NCBI GenBank assembly: GCA_002086835.1
Contig: MVIG01000008.1
Location: forward strand, 186,001-250,000
Direction: 5' to 3'
DNA from: Mycolicibacterium porcinum
GTDB lineage: Bacteria > Actinomycetota > Actinomycetes > Mycobacteriales > Mycobacteriaceae
Length of the DNA stretch: 64,000 nucleotides
The notes below the pieces were generated by a model that was given only the letters and a program-made list of their open reading frames with translations, was not told the origin of the DNA and did not search any database. The translations under genes were made by a program, and so were the position numbers. Below, in pieces: positions 24,072-33,960 of the stretch; the first letter of the stretch is position 1, and the number at the start of each line of letters is the position of its first letter.

Positions 24072-25985
24072 CTAGTCGACCCGGTTCGTGACTTCCTGCT
24101 CGCCCACCGGTGCACCGATCGCTGCGATCCAGCCGGTGATCTGACGGGCGATGTGCTGGTCGGTCAGGCCGACCTCGGCAAGCACCTCGCCACGGGAGGC
24201 GTGTTCCTGGAAGACCTGCGGGACACCGAGATCCCGGCACGGCACATCGATCTCCGCGTGGCGCAACGCCGCGGACACCGACGAGCCGATGCCGCCGTGC
24301 ACGCCGTTGTCCTCGACGGTGACCACCAGTTTGTGACCACGCGCCAGCTCGCCGATGGCCTCGGGAACGGGCAGCACCCAGCGCGGATCCACCACCGTCA
24401 CACCGATGCCCTGATCGCGCAGCCGCTCGGCGACAGCGAGGGCCATCGTCGCGAACGAGCCCACCGCCACCAGCAGCACATCGTCGGTCAGACCGGTGGC
24501 CGGCACGGCCAGCACGTCGACCCCGCCGCGCCGTTCGACAGCCGGAATATCTTCGCCCACATCACCTTTGGGGAATCGGAGGGCGGTTGGCCCGTCCTTG
24601 ACTGCCAACGCCTCGCCAAGTTCCTCCCGCAGGCGCGCGCCGTCGCGCGGGGCGGCGACCCGGATGCCGGGGATGATGCCGAGGATCGACAGATCCCAGA
24701 CCCCGTTGTGGCTGGCCCCGTCCGGACCCGTGACACCGGCCCGGTCCAGCACCATGGTGACGGGCAGCTTGTGCAGCGCGACGTCCATCATCAGCTGGTC
24801 GAAGGCGCGGTTGAGGAATGTGGAATAGATCGCCACCACCGGATGCAGGCCACCCATGGCGAGCCCGGCCGCCGAGGTCATGGCGTGCTGCTCGGCGATA
24901 CCGACGTCGAAGAACCTGTCGGGGAACTGATCGCGGAATGCACTCAGGCCGGTCGGCCCGGGCATGGCCGCGGTGATCGCCACGACGTCGCGCCGTTTGG
25001 CGCCGATCTTGACCAGTTCGTCGGAGAACACCGACGTCCAACCGGGGGCGGAAGCCTTCGTCGGCAACCCGGTCTCCGGATCGATGACACCGCAGGCGTG
25101 CATCTGGTCCGCTTCGTCGTTCTCGGCGTGCGCGTAGCCCATGCCCTTGCGGGTCACCACATGCACGATCACCGGGGCCTTGAAGCCACGGGCGTGGCGC
25201 AGCGCATTCTCCACCGCGTGCTCGTCATGGCCGTCGATCGGACCGACGTACTTGATCCCCAGATCGGTGAACATCACCTGCGGGGCGACCGCATCCTTGA
25301 TGCCGGCCTTGATGCTGTGCATGCACTGATAGCAGAACTCGCCCACGACGGGCAGCCCGCGCACGGCCTTGCGGCCCTCTTCCAGGATCCGTTCGTAGGC
25401 CGGCTGCAGCCGCAGGCCGGCGAGGTGGTCGGCGAACCCGCCGATGGTGGGGGCGTAGCTGCGGCCGTTGTCGTTGACGACGATGACCACGGGGCGACCA
25501 CCCGTGGCGATGTTGTTCAGCGCCTCCCAGCACATGCCGCCGGTGAGGGCGCCGTCGCCGACGACCGCCACCACGTGGCGATTGCGATGGCCCGTCAGCT
25601 CGAAGGCCTTGGCCAGACCGTCGGCATAGGACAGCGCCGTGCTGGCGTGGCTGGACTCCACCCAGTCGTGCTCGCTCTCGCTGCGCGACGGGTAGCCGGA
25701 CAGGCCGTCCTTCATGCGGAGGGTGTCGAAATCCTGTGCGCGCCCGGTCAGCATCTTGTGCACGTAGGCCTGATGGCCGGTGTCGAAGATGATCGGATCG
25801 TGCGGCGAATCGAACACGCGATGCAGCGCCAGGGTGAGTTCGACGACACCCAGATTGGGGCCAAGATGTCCACCGGTTGCAGCGACCTTGTGGATCAGGA
25901 ACTGACGGATTTCCTGTGCCAAATCAGTCAACTGGGACTGTGACAGGTGCTGCAGATCAGCGGGACCGCGGACCTGTTCAAGCAT
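24072..25985 (-). CDS. dxs: 1-deoxy-D-xylulose-5-phosphate synthase
   Basis: 637 residues from the ATG at 25985, with -10 TACACT six nt upstream. Thiamine diphosphate enzyme joining pyruvate and glyceraldehyde 3-phosphate, first step of the MEP isoprenoid pathway. Seen: [19 protein letters not shown], the ThDP motif [18 protein letters not shown], and a transketolase-like second half with [17 protein letters not shown]. Rv2682c (dxs1) orthologue by position. Confidence 0.96.
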   Translation of the reverse strand: MLEQVRGPADLQHLSQSQLTDLAQEIRQFLIHKVAATGGHLGPNLGVVELTLALHRVFDSPHDPIIFDTGHQAYVHKMLTGRAQDFDTLRMKDGLSGYPSRSESEHDWVESSHASTALSYADGLAKAFELTGHRNRHVVAVVGDGALTGGMCWEALNNIATGGRPVVIVVNDNGRSYAPTIGGFADHLAGLRLQPAYERILEEGRKAVRGLPVVGEFCYQCMHSIKAGIKDAVAPQVMFTDLGIKYVGPIDGHDEHAVENALRHARGFKAPVIVHVVTRKGMGYAHAENDEADQMHACGVIDPETGLPTKASAPGWTSVFSDELVKIGAKRRDVVAITAAMPGPTGLSAFRDQFPDRFFDVGIAEQHAMTSAAGLAMGGLHPVVAIYSTFLNRAFDQLMMDVALHKLPVTMVLDRAGVTGPDGASHNGVWDLSILGIIPGIRVAAPRDGARLREELGEALAVKDGPTALRFPKGDVGEDIPAVERRGGVDVLAVPATGLTDDVLLVAVGSFATMALAVAERLRDQGIGVTVVDPRWVLPVPEAIGELARGHKLVVTVEDNGVHGGIGSSVSAALRHAEIDVPCRDLGVPQVFQEHASRGEVLAEVGLTDQHIARQITGWIAAIGAPVGEQEVTNRVD

Positions 25986-26013
25986 TCCGCCAGTGTACGC
26001 ACGCACCCCTGAG

Positions 26014-27306
26014 TCAGTCCTGTCGAGGCTGATAGATATCGGGCACACCGTCGTGGTCGGCGTCGACGGTCTCCAGCTGGTGAATCCGGCGATATGCGGC
26101 GTTGCGCGACACCAGGACCACCGAGGCCAGCAGGCCCGCCACCACCGATCCCGTGACCACCGCGATCTTCACGTCGTCGTCGGCCACGCTGGCGTGTCCG
26201 AAGGCGAGTTCGCCGATCAGCAGCGACACCGTGAAGCCGATCCCGGCCAGCATCGCGACACCGAGCACATCCCGCCAGGCGAGATCCTCGTCCAGGGTGG
26301 CGTGGGTGAAGCGGGCCAGCAAATAGGTGGTTCCCAATACGCCGATGGGTTTGCCGAGTACCAGACCCGCGATCACCCCGATGGTCACGGGATGCGACAA
26401 CGCGTCGGCGAAGCCCGACCAGCCGCCGACCGTCACACCGGCGGCGAAGAACGCGAACACCGGCACGGCGAAGCCCGCCGAAAGTGGCCGAACCAGGTGT
26501 TCGAAGTGTTCGGCCGAGGCGTGGCGGCCCAACACCGGAACGGTGAAACCGAGCACCACGCCGGCCACGGTGGCGTGGACGCCGCTGGCGTGCACGAGCG
26601 CCCAGGCCAGCACAGCGGGCGGCAGCAGGATCCACCACTGACGCGCCCCCCGCTGGACCGCGAACGCATACAGTCCGATCGGGATCAGGGCGGCCGCCAG
26701 CGGCCCGAGCGCCACGTGATCGGTGAAGAAAACGGCGATCACCGTGATGGCCAACAGATCGTCCACCACGGCCAGCGTCAGCAGGAAGATCCGCAGCGCC
26801 GCGGGCAGATGGGTGGACACCACGGCCAGTACCGCCAGGGCGAACGCGATGTCCGTGGCGATCGGCACCGCCCACCCGTCGATGTTCTCCGGATGGCCGG
26901 AGAACAGATTGATGCCGACGAAGATGGCCGCGGGCACCACCATCCCGCCCACGGCCGCCGCGATGGGCAGCGCGGCGCGGGCCGGATCACGCAGATCCCC
27001 CGCGACGAATTCCCGCTTGAGCTCGACGCCCACCACGAAGAAGAAGATCGCCAGCAGGCCGTCGGCCGCCCAGGCCGACAGACTCAGGTTCAGATGCAGG
27101 GACTGGGGACCGACGACGAACTCCGAGAGCCGGTGGTAGCCACCCGACCACGGCGAATTGGCCCAGACCAGCGCCGCACCCGCGGCGGCCAGCAGCAATG
27201 CGCCGCCGACCGTCTCGGTGCGCAGCAGCTCGGAGACCCGCTGCCACTCCGGCCACGACCCGCGGGCGAGCAGGCGGCGGCTGGTGGTTTGACGGCGATC
27301 GCTCAT
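26014..27306 (-). CDS. nhaA: Na+/H+ antiporter NhaA
   Basis: 430 residues, twelve predicted helices. The two adjacent aspartates of the ion site are present in [35 protein letters not shown] carries the earlier conserved aspartate, and [14 protein letters not shown] is the family N-terminal signature. ATG at 27306 with AGGAG. The cytoplasmic C-terminus ends [13 protein letters not shown], which matches a DxDxDGxxD calcium-binding loop pattern. Exchanges sodium for protons in salt or alkaline stress. Confidence 0.93.
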   Translation of the reverse strand: MSDRRQTTSRRLLARGSWPEWQRVSELLRTETVGGALLLAAAGAALVWANSPWSGGYHRLSEFVVGPQSLHLNLSLSAWAADGLLAIFFFVVGVELKREFVAGDLRDPARAALPIAAAVGGMVVPAAIFVGINLFSGHPENIDGWAVPIATDIAFALAVLAVVSTHLPAALRIFLLTLAVVDDLLAITVIAVFFTDHVALGPLAAALIPIGLYAFAVQRGARQWWILLPPAVLAWALVHASGVHATVAGVVLGFTVPVLGRHASAEHFEHLVRPLSAGFAVPVFAFFAAGVTVGGWSGFADALSHPVTIGVIAGLVLGKPIGVLGTTYLLARFTHATLDEDLAWRDVLGVAMLAGIGFTVSLLIGELAFGHASVADDDVKIAVVTGSVVAGLLASVVLVSRNAAYRRIHQLETVDADHDGVPDIYQPRQD

Positions 27307-27494
27307 CGGGCTCCTGAGGTCAGCATGCTTCGAACGCCGACCAGACTTCCCGGCACACCTGCGGATAACGCTAACAGGTGAGGTGCTCGAGCAAATACCT
27401 ACGAAGTCAGTCGTTGGGGTTCAAACCGGGCCGCAACCCGGGCCCGTCGTGGTTACGTAAGGTGTAGGCGAAGTCGATTAGTCCGGGGTGCGGG

Positions 27495-28583
27495 TTGAGT
27501 CCATTCGATAACTATTACGCGCGTACCGCCCTGCTCGCGGCGCAGGGTAAGCGCCGCCGGATGCAGCGCCTCGTCGGCGTCACCATCGTCGGGCTGAGCC
27601 TGATCCCGCTGCTGGTGTTGACCAGTCCGAAAGGACCACAGGGCGGTCTTCAGTACGTGGCCGCGGCAGTCGCCGTCGCCGGCCTGATTCTGGCCCAGTG
27701 GTGGTGGCGGCGGCAGTGGCCGAGCCGTACCCAGTCCTGGCTGGTGGTGTCGTTCGGCACCCTCTGCATCGCGGCCACCTGCATCTTCCTGCTCGATCCG
27801 ACGGTCGGACTGCTGGGTTCGAGCGCGTTGAGTTTGATCACCGTGTACACCGCCTTCCTGCACAGTCCCCGGGTCCTGTATCTGACCTGGACGGCTTCCG
27901 CCGCGGTGGTGGCTTTCCTCGGCGTGCGGATGGCGATGACCGACGTCTGGCTGGGCGTGGCCGGATCGCTGGTGGCGATCCTGGTGATCACCGGGACGTC
28001 GGCGCTGTGCCGTACAGCCGTGGAGCTGATCGAAACCGACCAGAACCAGCATCCCAGCGAGATCGACCCGCTGACCGGCCTGCTCAACCGCGAGGCATTC
28101 GACATGCACACCGCCACGATGCTCGGGTCCCACAGCCGCCACGACGATCAGTACCTGGTGATCGTGGCGGTCGGCATCGACGACATGGCGCTGCTCAGCG
28201 ACATGGACGGCAGCCACAGCACGTTGCACGCCCGGGTCGCCGTCGCCCAGGCGATCCGCGAGACCGTGCGGCACAAGGTGCCGCTGGCTCATGTGTCCGA
28301 CAGCGAGTTCCTGATCGCCGACGTGTTCAAGACCAACGATCCTTCGCCGCTGGTCAACCGGATCCGCATGGCACTGACCACCACGCCCATGCGCCTCACC
28401 GCCAGCATCGGCTCAGCCTGCAGTCAGTTGCGCCCGCTCACCGAGCTGCCCACCCAACAGATCGTCGACGCCCTCGTCGCGCTGGCCGACACCGCGATGA
28501 ACCAGTCGCGGGCAGAGGGCGGCAACCGGGCCACCTACGCCCACTTCCCCACCCCGACGATCGGCCCCGACGCACAGGAGTGA
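27495..28583 (+). CDS. Membrane protein with degenerate GGDEF domain
   Basis: 362 residues: about six N-terminal helices (35-180), then a GGDEF fold starting with the canonical DPLTGLLNREAF. Where GGDEF should stand the sequence reads VSDSEFL, so the catalytic signature is lost and diguanylate cyclase activity is doubtful; it may bind nucleotide or act as a scaffold. TTG at 27495 is the apparent start, with a G-rich stretch and TAAGGT upstream; an ATG 26 codons later is an alternative. No EAL domain is present. Confidence 0.72.
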   Translation: MSPFDNYYARTALLAAQGKRRRMQRLVGVTIVGLSLIPLLVLTSPKGPQGGLQYVAAAVAVAGLILAQWWWRRQWPSRTQSWLVVSFGTLCIAATCIFLLDPTVGLLGSSALSLITVYTAFLHSPRVLYLTWTASAAVVAFLGVRMAMTDVWLGVAGSLVAILVITGTSALCRTAVELIETDQNQHPSEIDPLTGLLNREAFDMHTATMLGSHSRHDDQYLVIVAVGIDDMALLSDMDGSHSTLHARVAVAQAIRETVRHKVPLAHVSDSEFLIADVFKTNDPSPLVNRIRMALTTTPMRLTASIGSACSQLRPLTELPTQQIVDALVALADTAMNQSRAEGGNRATYAHFPTPTIGPDAQE

Positions 28584-28589
28584 GCCAGG

Positions 28590-29810
28590 TCAGCGGGTCA
28601 GCACCGCCACGCACTCCACATGGTGGGTGAGCGGGAAGGAATCGAACACCCGCAGGTCCTCGACGGCGTAACCGTGCCGCAGATACAGCCCGATGTCGCG
28701 GGCGAACGACGCTGCCTCACAGCCGATATGGATCACCCGCGGCACCTCGGTGGCGGCCAGCGCGTCGATCACCTCGCGGCCGGCACCGGTGCGCGGCGGG
28801 TCGAGGACCGCGACGTCGGGGCGCCCCGATTCGGTGGACAGGGCCCGTCGCACCGAGTCGGTGACCACCGAGACCCAGGGCAGGTCGGCCAGCGCGCTCC
28901 GCGCCGCGCGGGACGCCCCGCGCGACGTGTCGACGGTCAGCACGCGGCCGGCGGGGCCGACCTGTTCGGCCAGCGCCGCGGCGAACACCCCGGCGCCGCC
29001 GTACAGGTCCCACGCCGTCATGCCCGGCCGCAGCCCGGACCAATCGGCCACCAGCCCGCTGTACAGGGCGGCAGCGTCACGGTGAGCCTGCCAGAACGCG
29101 GTCGCCGGCAGCATCCACTGCCGCCCTCCGACGCGCTGCACCGCCTCGTAATCACCCTCGATGACGCGCGTGGTGTTCTTCGGGCCGGACGCCCGGCCCC
29201 CCTTGCTGGCGGGCGCCTTCGGACCCGATTGCACGACGTGCCTGCGGCCGTCGGAATCCAGCACCGCATGCACGTGCGCGCCCGGTGTCCAACGCATCTC
29301 GGCCAGGCCGTCGATCAGCTCGGCGGGCAACTGTCCGCAACCGAGGTCGGTGACCAGCTCGGCGCTGTGGTAACGGTGGAATCCGGCCCGGCCCTCGGCG
29401 GTGGTGTCCAGTCGCACGCGGGTCCGCCAGCCCAGCGCGTCACCGCCACCGACCGGTTCGGCGACGGCGGTCTCCTCGTCGCGCCAGATGAATCCGCCCA
29501 GCCGGGACAGCTGGTTGGCCACCACCGAACCCTTGAGCCGCCGCGCCGCCGCCGGCTCGGCGAACGCCAGATCGCAGCATCCGGCACCGTGCACGCCGGC
29601 GATCGGGCACAGCGACGCCACCCGGTCGGGCGAAGCCTCGATCACCTCGACAACCTCTGCGTGCCAATACGATCCGCGTTCGTCGAACACGTTGACCCGC
29701 ACGGTCTCGCCGGGCAGGGCGTAGCGGACGAACACCACACGCCCGTCGTGACGGGCCACGCAGCTGCCACCGTTGGCCGCCGGGCCCGTGGTCAGCGTCA
29801 GTTCCGTCAT
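28590..29810 (-). CDS. TrmA/RlmD-type RNA (uracil-5-)-methyltransferase (Rv2689c orthologue)
   Basis: 406 residues. N-terminal TRAM-like beta barrel (about 1-60), a CPIAGVHGAGCCDLAF segment (positions of the Fe-S cysteines of this family), and a C-terminal SAM domain with WDLYGGAGVFAAALA, AVLDPPRTGAGREV and HIGCEAASFARDI, whose cysteine is the expected nucleophile. Its ATG overlaps the stop of the upstream APC permease gene (ATGA), so the two are translated together. The target RNA is unknown. Confidence 0.88.
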   Translation of the reverse strand: MTELTLTTGPAANGGSCVARHDGRVVFVRYALPGETVRVNVFDERGSYWHAEVVEVIEASPDRVASLCPIAGVHGAGCCDLAFAEPAAARRLKGSVVANQLSRLGGFIWRDEETAVAEPVGGGDALGWRTRVRLDTTAEGRAGFHRYHSAELVTDLGCGQLPAELIDGLAEMRWTPGAHVHAVLDSDGRRHVVQSGPKAPASKGGRASGPKNTTRVIEGDYEAVQRVGGRQWMLPATAFWQAHRDAAALYSGLVADWSGLRPGMTAWDLYGGAGVFAAALAEQVGPAGRVLTVDTSRGASRAARSALADLPWVSVVTDSVRRALSTESGRPDVAVLDPPRTGAGREVIDALAATEVPRVIHIGCEAASFARDIGLYLRHGYAVEDLRVFDSFPLTHHVECVAVLTR

Positions 29811-31801
29811 TCCAGGAATCCCCTGCGCGCGTCGCCCGGAGTGGCCCGAGGCTGCAGCGCCTTGAGCCGCTCCGACGAATTCAATTGCCAGGGAACCGAT
29901 GTCACCATCACATTGGGCATGAACAGCAGCCGGCCCTTGAGCCGAAGCGCACTCTGGTTGTGCAGCACCTGTTCCCACCAGTGGCCGACCACGTATTCGG
30001 GGATGAACACCGTCACCACGGTCCGCGGCGATTCCTTGGTCACGCGTTTGACGTAATCGAGTACCGGGCGCGTGATTTCGCGGTAGGGCGAGGCGATCAC
30101 CTTAAGCGGCACGCTGATGTCGCTGTCCTCCCACTGATGCACCAGGGCACGGGTCTCGGCGTCGTCGACGCTGACCGTGATCGCCTCCAGCACGTCCGGC
30201 CGGGTGGCCCGGGCATACGCCAGCGCCCGCTTGGTCGGCAGGTGCAGCTTGGACACCAGGACCACGGCGTGGTTGCGGCTCGGCAACACCATGTCGCCCG
30301 CGTCCTCGTCCTCCTTCTCGAGTTCGCGGGCCACGGTGTCGTAGTGCTTGTGGATGAGCTTCATGATCACGAACAGCGCACCCATCGCCAGGATGGCGAT
30401 CCAGGCGCCGGCCAGGAACTTGGTCACCACCACGACCACCAGCACCGTGCCGGTGGCGGTCAGGCCGACCGCGTTGATGATCCGCGACCGCATCATGTGC
30501 CGTCGCACCGCCGGGTCGGTTTCGGTACGCAACAACCGCGTCCAGTGCCGCACCATGCCGATCTGACTGAGCGTGAAGGACACGAACACGCCGACGATGT
30601 AGAGCTGGATCAGTGCCGTCACCTCGGCGCGGAACGCCACCACGAACGCGATCGCGGCGAAGGCGAGAAACAGGATGCCGTTGGAGAACGCCAACCGGTC
30701 CCCGCGGGTGTGCAGCTGCCGCGGCAGGAACCGGTCCTGGGCCAGGATCGACCCCAGCACCGGGAAACCGTTGAAGGCGGTGTTGGCCGCCAGCACCAGG
30801 ATCAGCGCCGTCACCCCGGCGATCAGGTAGAGACCGACCGGGAAGTTGTGGAACACCGCGTCGGCGAGCTGTGCGATCAATGTTTTCTGGTGGTAGTCGG
30901 GCGGCGCACCGATCAACTGCTCCTGCGGGCGTTCGGCGATCTGCACCCCCGTCGCCTTGGACAGCAGGATGATCCCCATGAACAGCGTGACCGAGATCAC
31001 CCCGAGCAGCAGCAGGGTGGTCGCCGCGTTGCGCGACTTGGGTTTACGGAACGCCGGTACGCCGTTGCTGATCGCCTCGACACCGGTCAGGGCTGCCGAA
31101 CCCGACGAGAACGCCCGCGCCACCAGGAACACCAGTGCGAAGCCGAGCACCTCGCCGTGTTCGGGATGCATCTCGAAACCGGCGGATTCCGCGCGCAGCG
31201 GATGGTCCAGAACGTAGATCTGGAACAGCCCCCAGCCCAGCATGATGTACATGCCGATCATGAAGGCGTAGGTGGGAATCGCGAAAGCGGTGCCCGATTC
31301 CCGCAACCCGCGCAGGTTCATCGACGCCAGCAGCAGGATCGCCACCACCGCGAAAAGCACCTTGTGCTGCGCGACGAACGGCACCGCAGAGCCGATGTTC
31401 GACATGGCGGACGACATCGACACCGCAACTGTCAGCACATAATCCACCATCAGCGCGCTGGCGACCGTGAGGCCCGCGGTGGGCCCGAGGTTCGTGGTGA
31501 CGACCTCGTAATCGCCGCCACCAGACGGATAGGCGTGCACGTTCTGCCGGTAACTCGCGATCACGATGAGCATCACGCCGGCCACCGCCAGGCCGATCCA
31601 CGGCGTCATCGAGTAGGCGGTCAGCCCGGCCACCGACAGCACCAGGAAGATTTCCTCCGGTGCATACGCCACCGACGACAAGGCGTCGGAGGCGAACACC
31701 GGCAGGGCTATCCGTTTGGGCAGGAGGGTGTGAGAGAGCTTGTCGCTGCGGAACGGCCGCCCCAGTACCAACCGGCGCGTCGCCGTCGAAAGCTTGGACA
31801 C
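29807..31801 (-). CDS. APC-superfamily permease, KimA-like potassium transporter candidate (Rv2690c orthologue)
   Basis: 664 residues from the GTG at 31801. Twelve helices occupy the first 480 residues; the N-terminus VLGRPFRSDKLSHTLLPKRI then FASDALSSVAYAPEEI and SYRQNVHAYPSGGGDYEV is the KimA pattern rather than that of ordinary amino-acid permeases. The cytosolic C-terminus (about 500-640: SPYREITRPVLDYVKRV, HNQSALRLKGRLLF) also matches the USP-like domain of KimA. KimA proteins import K+ with H+. It is divergent from ceoB-ceoC, which encode TrkA-type K+ regulators, supporting a K+ role. Usually annotated only as an amino-acid permease. Confidence 0.85.
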   Translation of the reverse strand: MSKLSTATRRLVLGRPFRSDKLSHTLLPKRIALPVFASDALSSVAYAPEEIFLVLSVAGLTAYSMTPWIGLAVAGVMLIVIASYRQNVHAYPSGGGDYEVVTTNLGPTAGLTVASALMVDYVLTVAVSMSSAMSNIGSAVPFVAQHKVLFAVVAILLLASMNLRGLRESGTAFAIPTYAFMIGMYIMLGWGLFQIYVLDHPLRAESAGFEMHPEHGEVLGFALVFLVARAFSSGSAALTGVEAISNGVPAFRKPKSRNAATTLLLLGVISVTLFMGIILLSKATGVQIAERPQEQLIGAPPDYHQKTLIAQLADAVFHNFPVGLYLIAGVTALILVLAANTAFNGFPVLGSILAQDRFLPRQLHTRGDRLAFSNGILFLAFAAIAFVVAFRAEVTALIQLYIVGVFVSFTLSQIGMVRHWTRLLRTETDPAVRRHMMRSRIINAVGLTATGTVLVVVVVTKFLAGAWIAILAMGALFVIMKLIHKHYDTVARELEKEDEDAGDMVLPSRNHAVVLVSKLHLPTKRALAYARATRPDVLEAITVSVDDAETRALVHQWEDSDISVPLKVIASPYREITRPVLDYVKRVTKESPRTVVTVFIPEYVVGHWWEQVLHNQSALRLKGRLLFMPNVMVTSVPWQLNSSERLKALQPRATPGDARRGFLE

Positions 31802-31906
31802 GAGTGCCAAGACTAAGCCCGAACACGAAAAGTCGTCACAAAGCTGTAGCGTTCGATGGCACGGACAGCGCAACAGCGCGTTTCTGCCACCGGAAAGGAC
31901 CGTCGG

Positions 31907-32581
31907 GTGCGTGTAGTCGTCATGGGGTGCGGCCGGGTCGGCGCCTCCCTCGCAGACAGCCTGGCCCGGATCGGCCACGAGGTCGCGGTCATCGACCGCG
32001 ACAGCACCGCGTTCCACCGGCTGTCGCCGGAGTTCGCCGGCGAACGGGTGCTCGGCATGGGCTTCGACCGCGACGTGCTGCTGCGCGCCGGAATCGAGGA
32101 GGCCGGCGCGTTCGCCGCGGTGTCCTCGGGCGACAACTCCAACATCATCTCGGCACGGGTGGCCCGCGAAACGTTCGGCGTCGAGCGCGTGGTGGCACGC
32201 ATCTACGACGCCAAGCGTGCCGCAGTCTACGAGCGCCTCGGCATCCCCACCGTGGCCACGGTGCCGTGGACCACCGACCGTCTGCTCAACGTGCTGACCA
32301 GGGAGACCGAGACCACCAAGTGGCGGGATCCGTCGGGCAATGTGGGTGTGGCCGAACTTCCCCTTCACCGGGATTGGGCCGGGCACCTGGTCACCGACCT
32401 GGAAGCGGCAACCGGTGGCCGGGTGGCCTTCATGATCCGGTTCGGCAACGGTTACCTGCCCGAACCCAAGACCGTGATCCAGGCCGGCGATCAGGTGTAC
32501 GTGGCCGCGGTGTCCGGGCACATCGCCGAGGCGCTGGCCATCGCGGCGCTGCCGCCCAGCGAGGACTTGGAGTCGCACTGA
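31907..32581 (+). CDS. ceoB: TrkA-type potassium uptake regulator CeoB
   Basis: 224 residues: Rossmann RCK_N domain opening MRVVVMGCGRVGASLADSLA with the acidic end EVAVIDRDS, followed by an RCK_C region. Nearly identical in plan to M. tuberculosis CeoB (Rv2691). GTG at 31907 was chosen for the strong GGAAAGGAC site eight nt upstream; an ATG at 31856 lacks one. It overlaps ceoC by one nt (TGATG). The divergent KimA-like permease may be its membrane partner. Confidence 0.93.
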   Translation: MRVVVMGCGRVGASLADSLARIGHEVAVIDRDSTAFHRLSPEFAGERVLGMGFDRDVLLRAGIEEAGAFAAVSSGDNSNIISARVARETFGVERVVARIYDAKRAAVYERLGIPTVATVPWTTDRLLNVLTRETETTKWRDPSGNVGVAELPLHRDWAGHLVTDLEAATGGRVAFMIRFGNGYLPEPKTVIQAGDQVYVAAVSGHIAEALAIAALPPSEDLESH

Positions 32582-33249
32582 TGAAAGTTGCCATCGCCGG
32601 GGCCGGCGCCGTCGGCCGCTCCATCGCCCGCGAGCTGCTCGACAGCAACCACGACGTGACGCTGCTGGAGCGCAATCCCGACCATATTGACGTCGACGCA
32701 ATCCCGGCTGCGCACTGGCGGCTGGGTGATGCCTGCGAGATCACCATGCTGGAATCGGTCAAGCTCGAAGAATTCGACGTGGTGATCGCGGCGACCGGTG
32801 ACGACAAGGTCAATGTCGTGGTCAGCCTGCTGGCCAAGACCGAGTTCGCGGTACCCCGGGTGGTGGCCCGCGTCAACGATCCCCGCAACGAGTGGCTGTT
32901 CGACGAGAACTGGGGTGTGGACGTGGCGGTGTCGACACCGCGCATGCTCGCCTCACTGGTCGAAGAAGCGGTGGCCGTCGGCGACCTGGTGCGCCTGATG
33001 GAGTTCCGCAAGGGACAGGCCAACCTGGTCGAGATCACGCTGCCCGACGACACCCCCTGGGGCGGGCGTCCCGTCAAGCGTCTCGAGCTGCCCCGCGACA
33101 CCGCACTGGTGACGATCCTGCGCGGGTCCAGGGTGATCGTGCCCGAATCCGATGAACCCCTCGAGGGTGGCGACGAGCTGTTGTTCGTGGCGGTCACCGA
33201 GTCCGAGGACGAACTGCGGGAGCTGCTGCTGCACCCGGCCCCGCGCTAG
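32581..33249 (+). CDS. ceoC: TrkA-type potassium uptake regulator CeoC
   Basis: 222 residues, RCK_N plus RCK_C, opening MKVAIAGAGAVGRSIARELL with VTLLERNPD. Paralogue and partner of CeoB; Rv2692 orthologue. The start codon shares one base with the ceoB stop, so production of the two is coupled. In other bacteria TrkA proteins gate TrkH/TrkG channels, but no such channel gene is nearby. Confidence 0.93.
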   Translation: MKVAIAGAGAVGRSIARELLDSNHDVTLLERNPDHIDVDAIPAAHWRLGDACEITMLESVKLEEFDVVIAATGDDKVNVVVSLLAKTEFAVPRVVARVNDPRNEWLFDENWGVDVAVSTPRMLASLVEEAVAVGDLVRLMEFRKGQANLVEITLPDDTPWGGRPVKRLELPRDTALVTILRGSRVIVPESDEPLEGGDELLFVAVTESEDELRELLLHPAPR

Positions 33250-33264
33250 CCGGTCACAACGCGC

Positions 33265-33960
33265 TCAGTCGGCGCTGGGTGCGCCGTCCTGCGCGTGTAC
33301 GGCGCGCTGGGCGGCCCGGATCGCCAGATACGTCACCAACGCCGCGACCGCGGTCAGCGGCCAGCCCATCGCGATACGCGCGAAGCCCAGCCAGCCCGTC
33401 TCGTCGGAGTCATACAGGTACTGCTGCACCAGGAACCGCGATGCGAACACCGCGACCCAGGTGAGAGTCGCGATGTCGAACGCCAGCACGGCCTTCCGGA
33501 CATCGCGCCAGGCGCGGTCATGCGTGTTCACCCAGCCCCAGATGTAGCCGACCAACGGGCGACGGACCACCACCGAGACGCCGAACAGGACGGCGTACAG
33601 CAGCGAGCTCCAGATGCCAAGCAGGAAATAACCTTTCGACTCCCCCACCAGGTAGGCGATCAGGGCACTGACACCGACTGCGAAGAATCCCGACACCGCG
33701 GGCTGCACGGATTCGCGGCGGATCAACCGCCAGATCAAGATGAGGGTCGCCACTCCGAGTGCGGCGGCGATCGCGGGCATCAGCCCGAAGGCGGTCGAGA
33801 CCGGGACGAACACCACCACCGGCAGCGACGAATAGATCAGCCCGCTGATGCCGCCCATCTGCTCGAGCACGGCGCGGCCACCGCCATGGGCAGGGGGCGG
33901 CGCCGGATCACTCTCAGGGGGGCCAGGGCTGGCGCCTGTGTCCTTTTCGGCCTGACTCAC
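33265..33960 (-). CDS. DUF3159 membrane protein (Rv2693c orthologue)
   Basis: 231 residues: a proline-rich hydrophilic N-terminus, then about six helices with GYIWGWVNTHDRAWR between them, typical of the DUF3159 family restricted to actinobacteria. Function is unknown. GTG at 33960 overlaps the TGA of the upstream OB-fold gene (GTGA), so the two are coupled. It is convergent with ceoC. Confidence 0.83.
   Translation of the reverse strand: MSQAEKDTGASPGPPESDPAPPPAHGGGRAVLEQMGGISGLIYSSLPVVVFVPVSTAFGLMPAIAAALGVATLILIWRLIRRESVQPAVSGFFAVGVSALIAYLVGESKGYFLLGIWSSLLYAVLFGVSVVVRRPLVGYIWGWVNTHDRAWRDVRKAVLAFDIATLTWVAVFASRFLVQQYLYDSDETGWLGFARIAMGWPLTAVAALVTYLAIRAAQRAVHAQDGAPSAD

Noticed and set aside
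27307-27494. Riboswitch before the GGDEF gene or nhaA
   Set aside because: Only weak GC-rich inverted repeats were seen, with no recognisable riboswitch core.
27495-28583. Active diguanylate cyclase
   Set aside because: The GGDEF signature is VSDSEF, without the catalytic glycines.
31856-31906. ATG at 31856 as the ceoB start
   Set aside because: The GTG at 31907 has a strong ribosome site and gives the conserved MRVVVMGCGRVG start.
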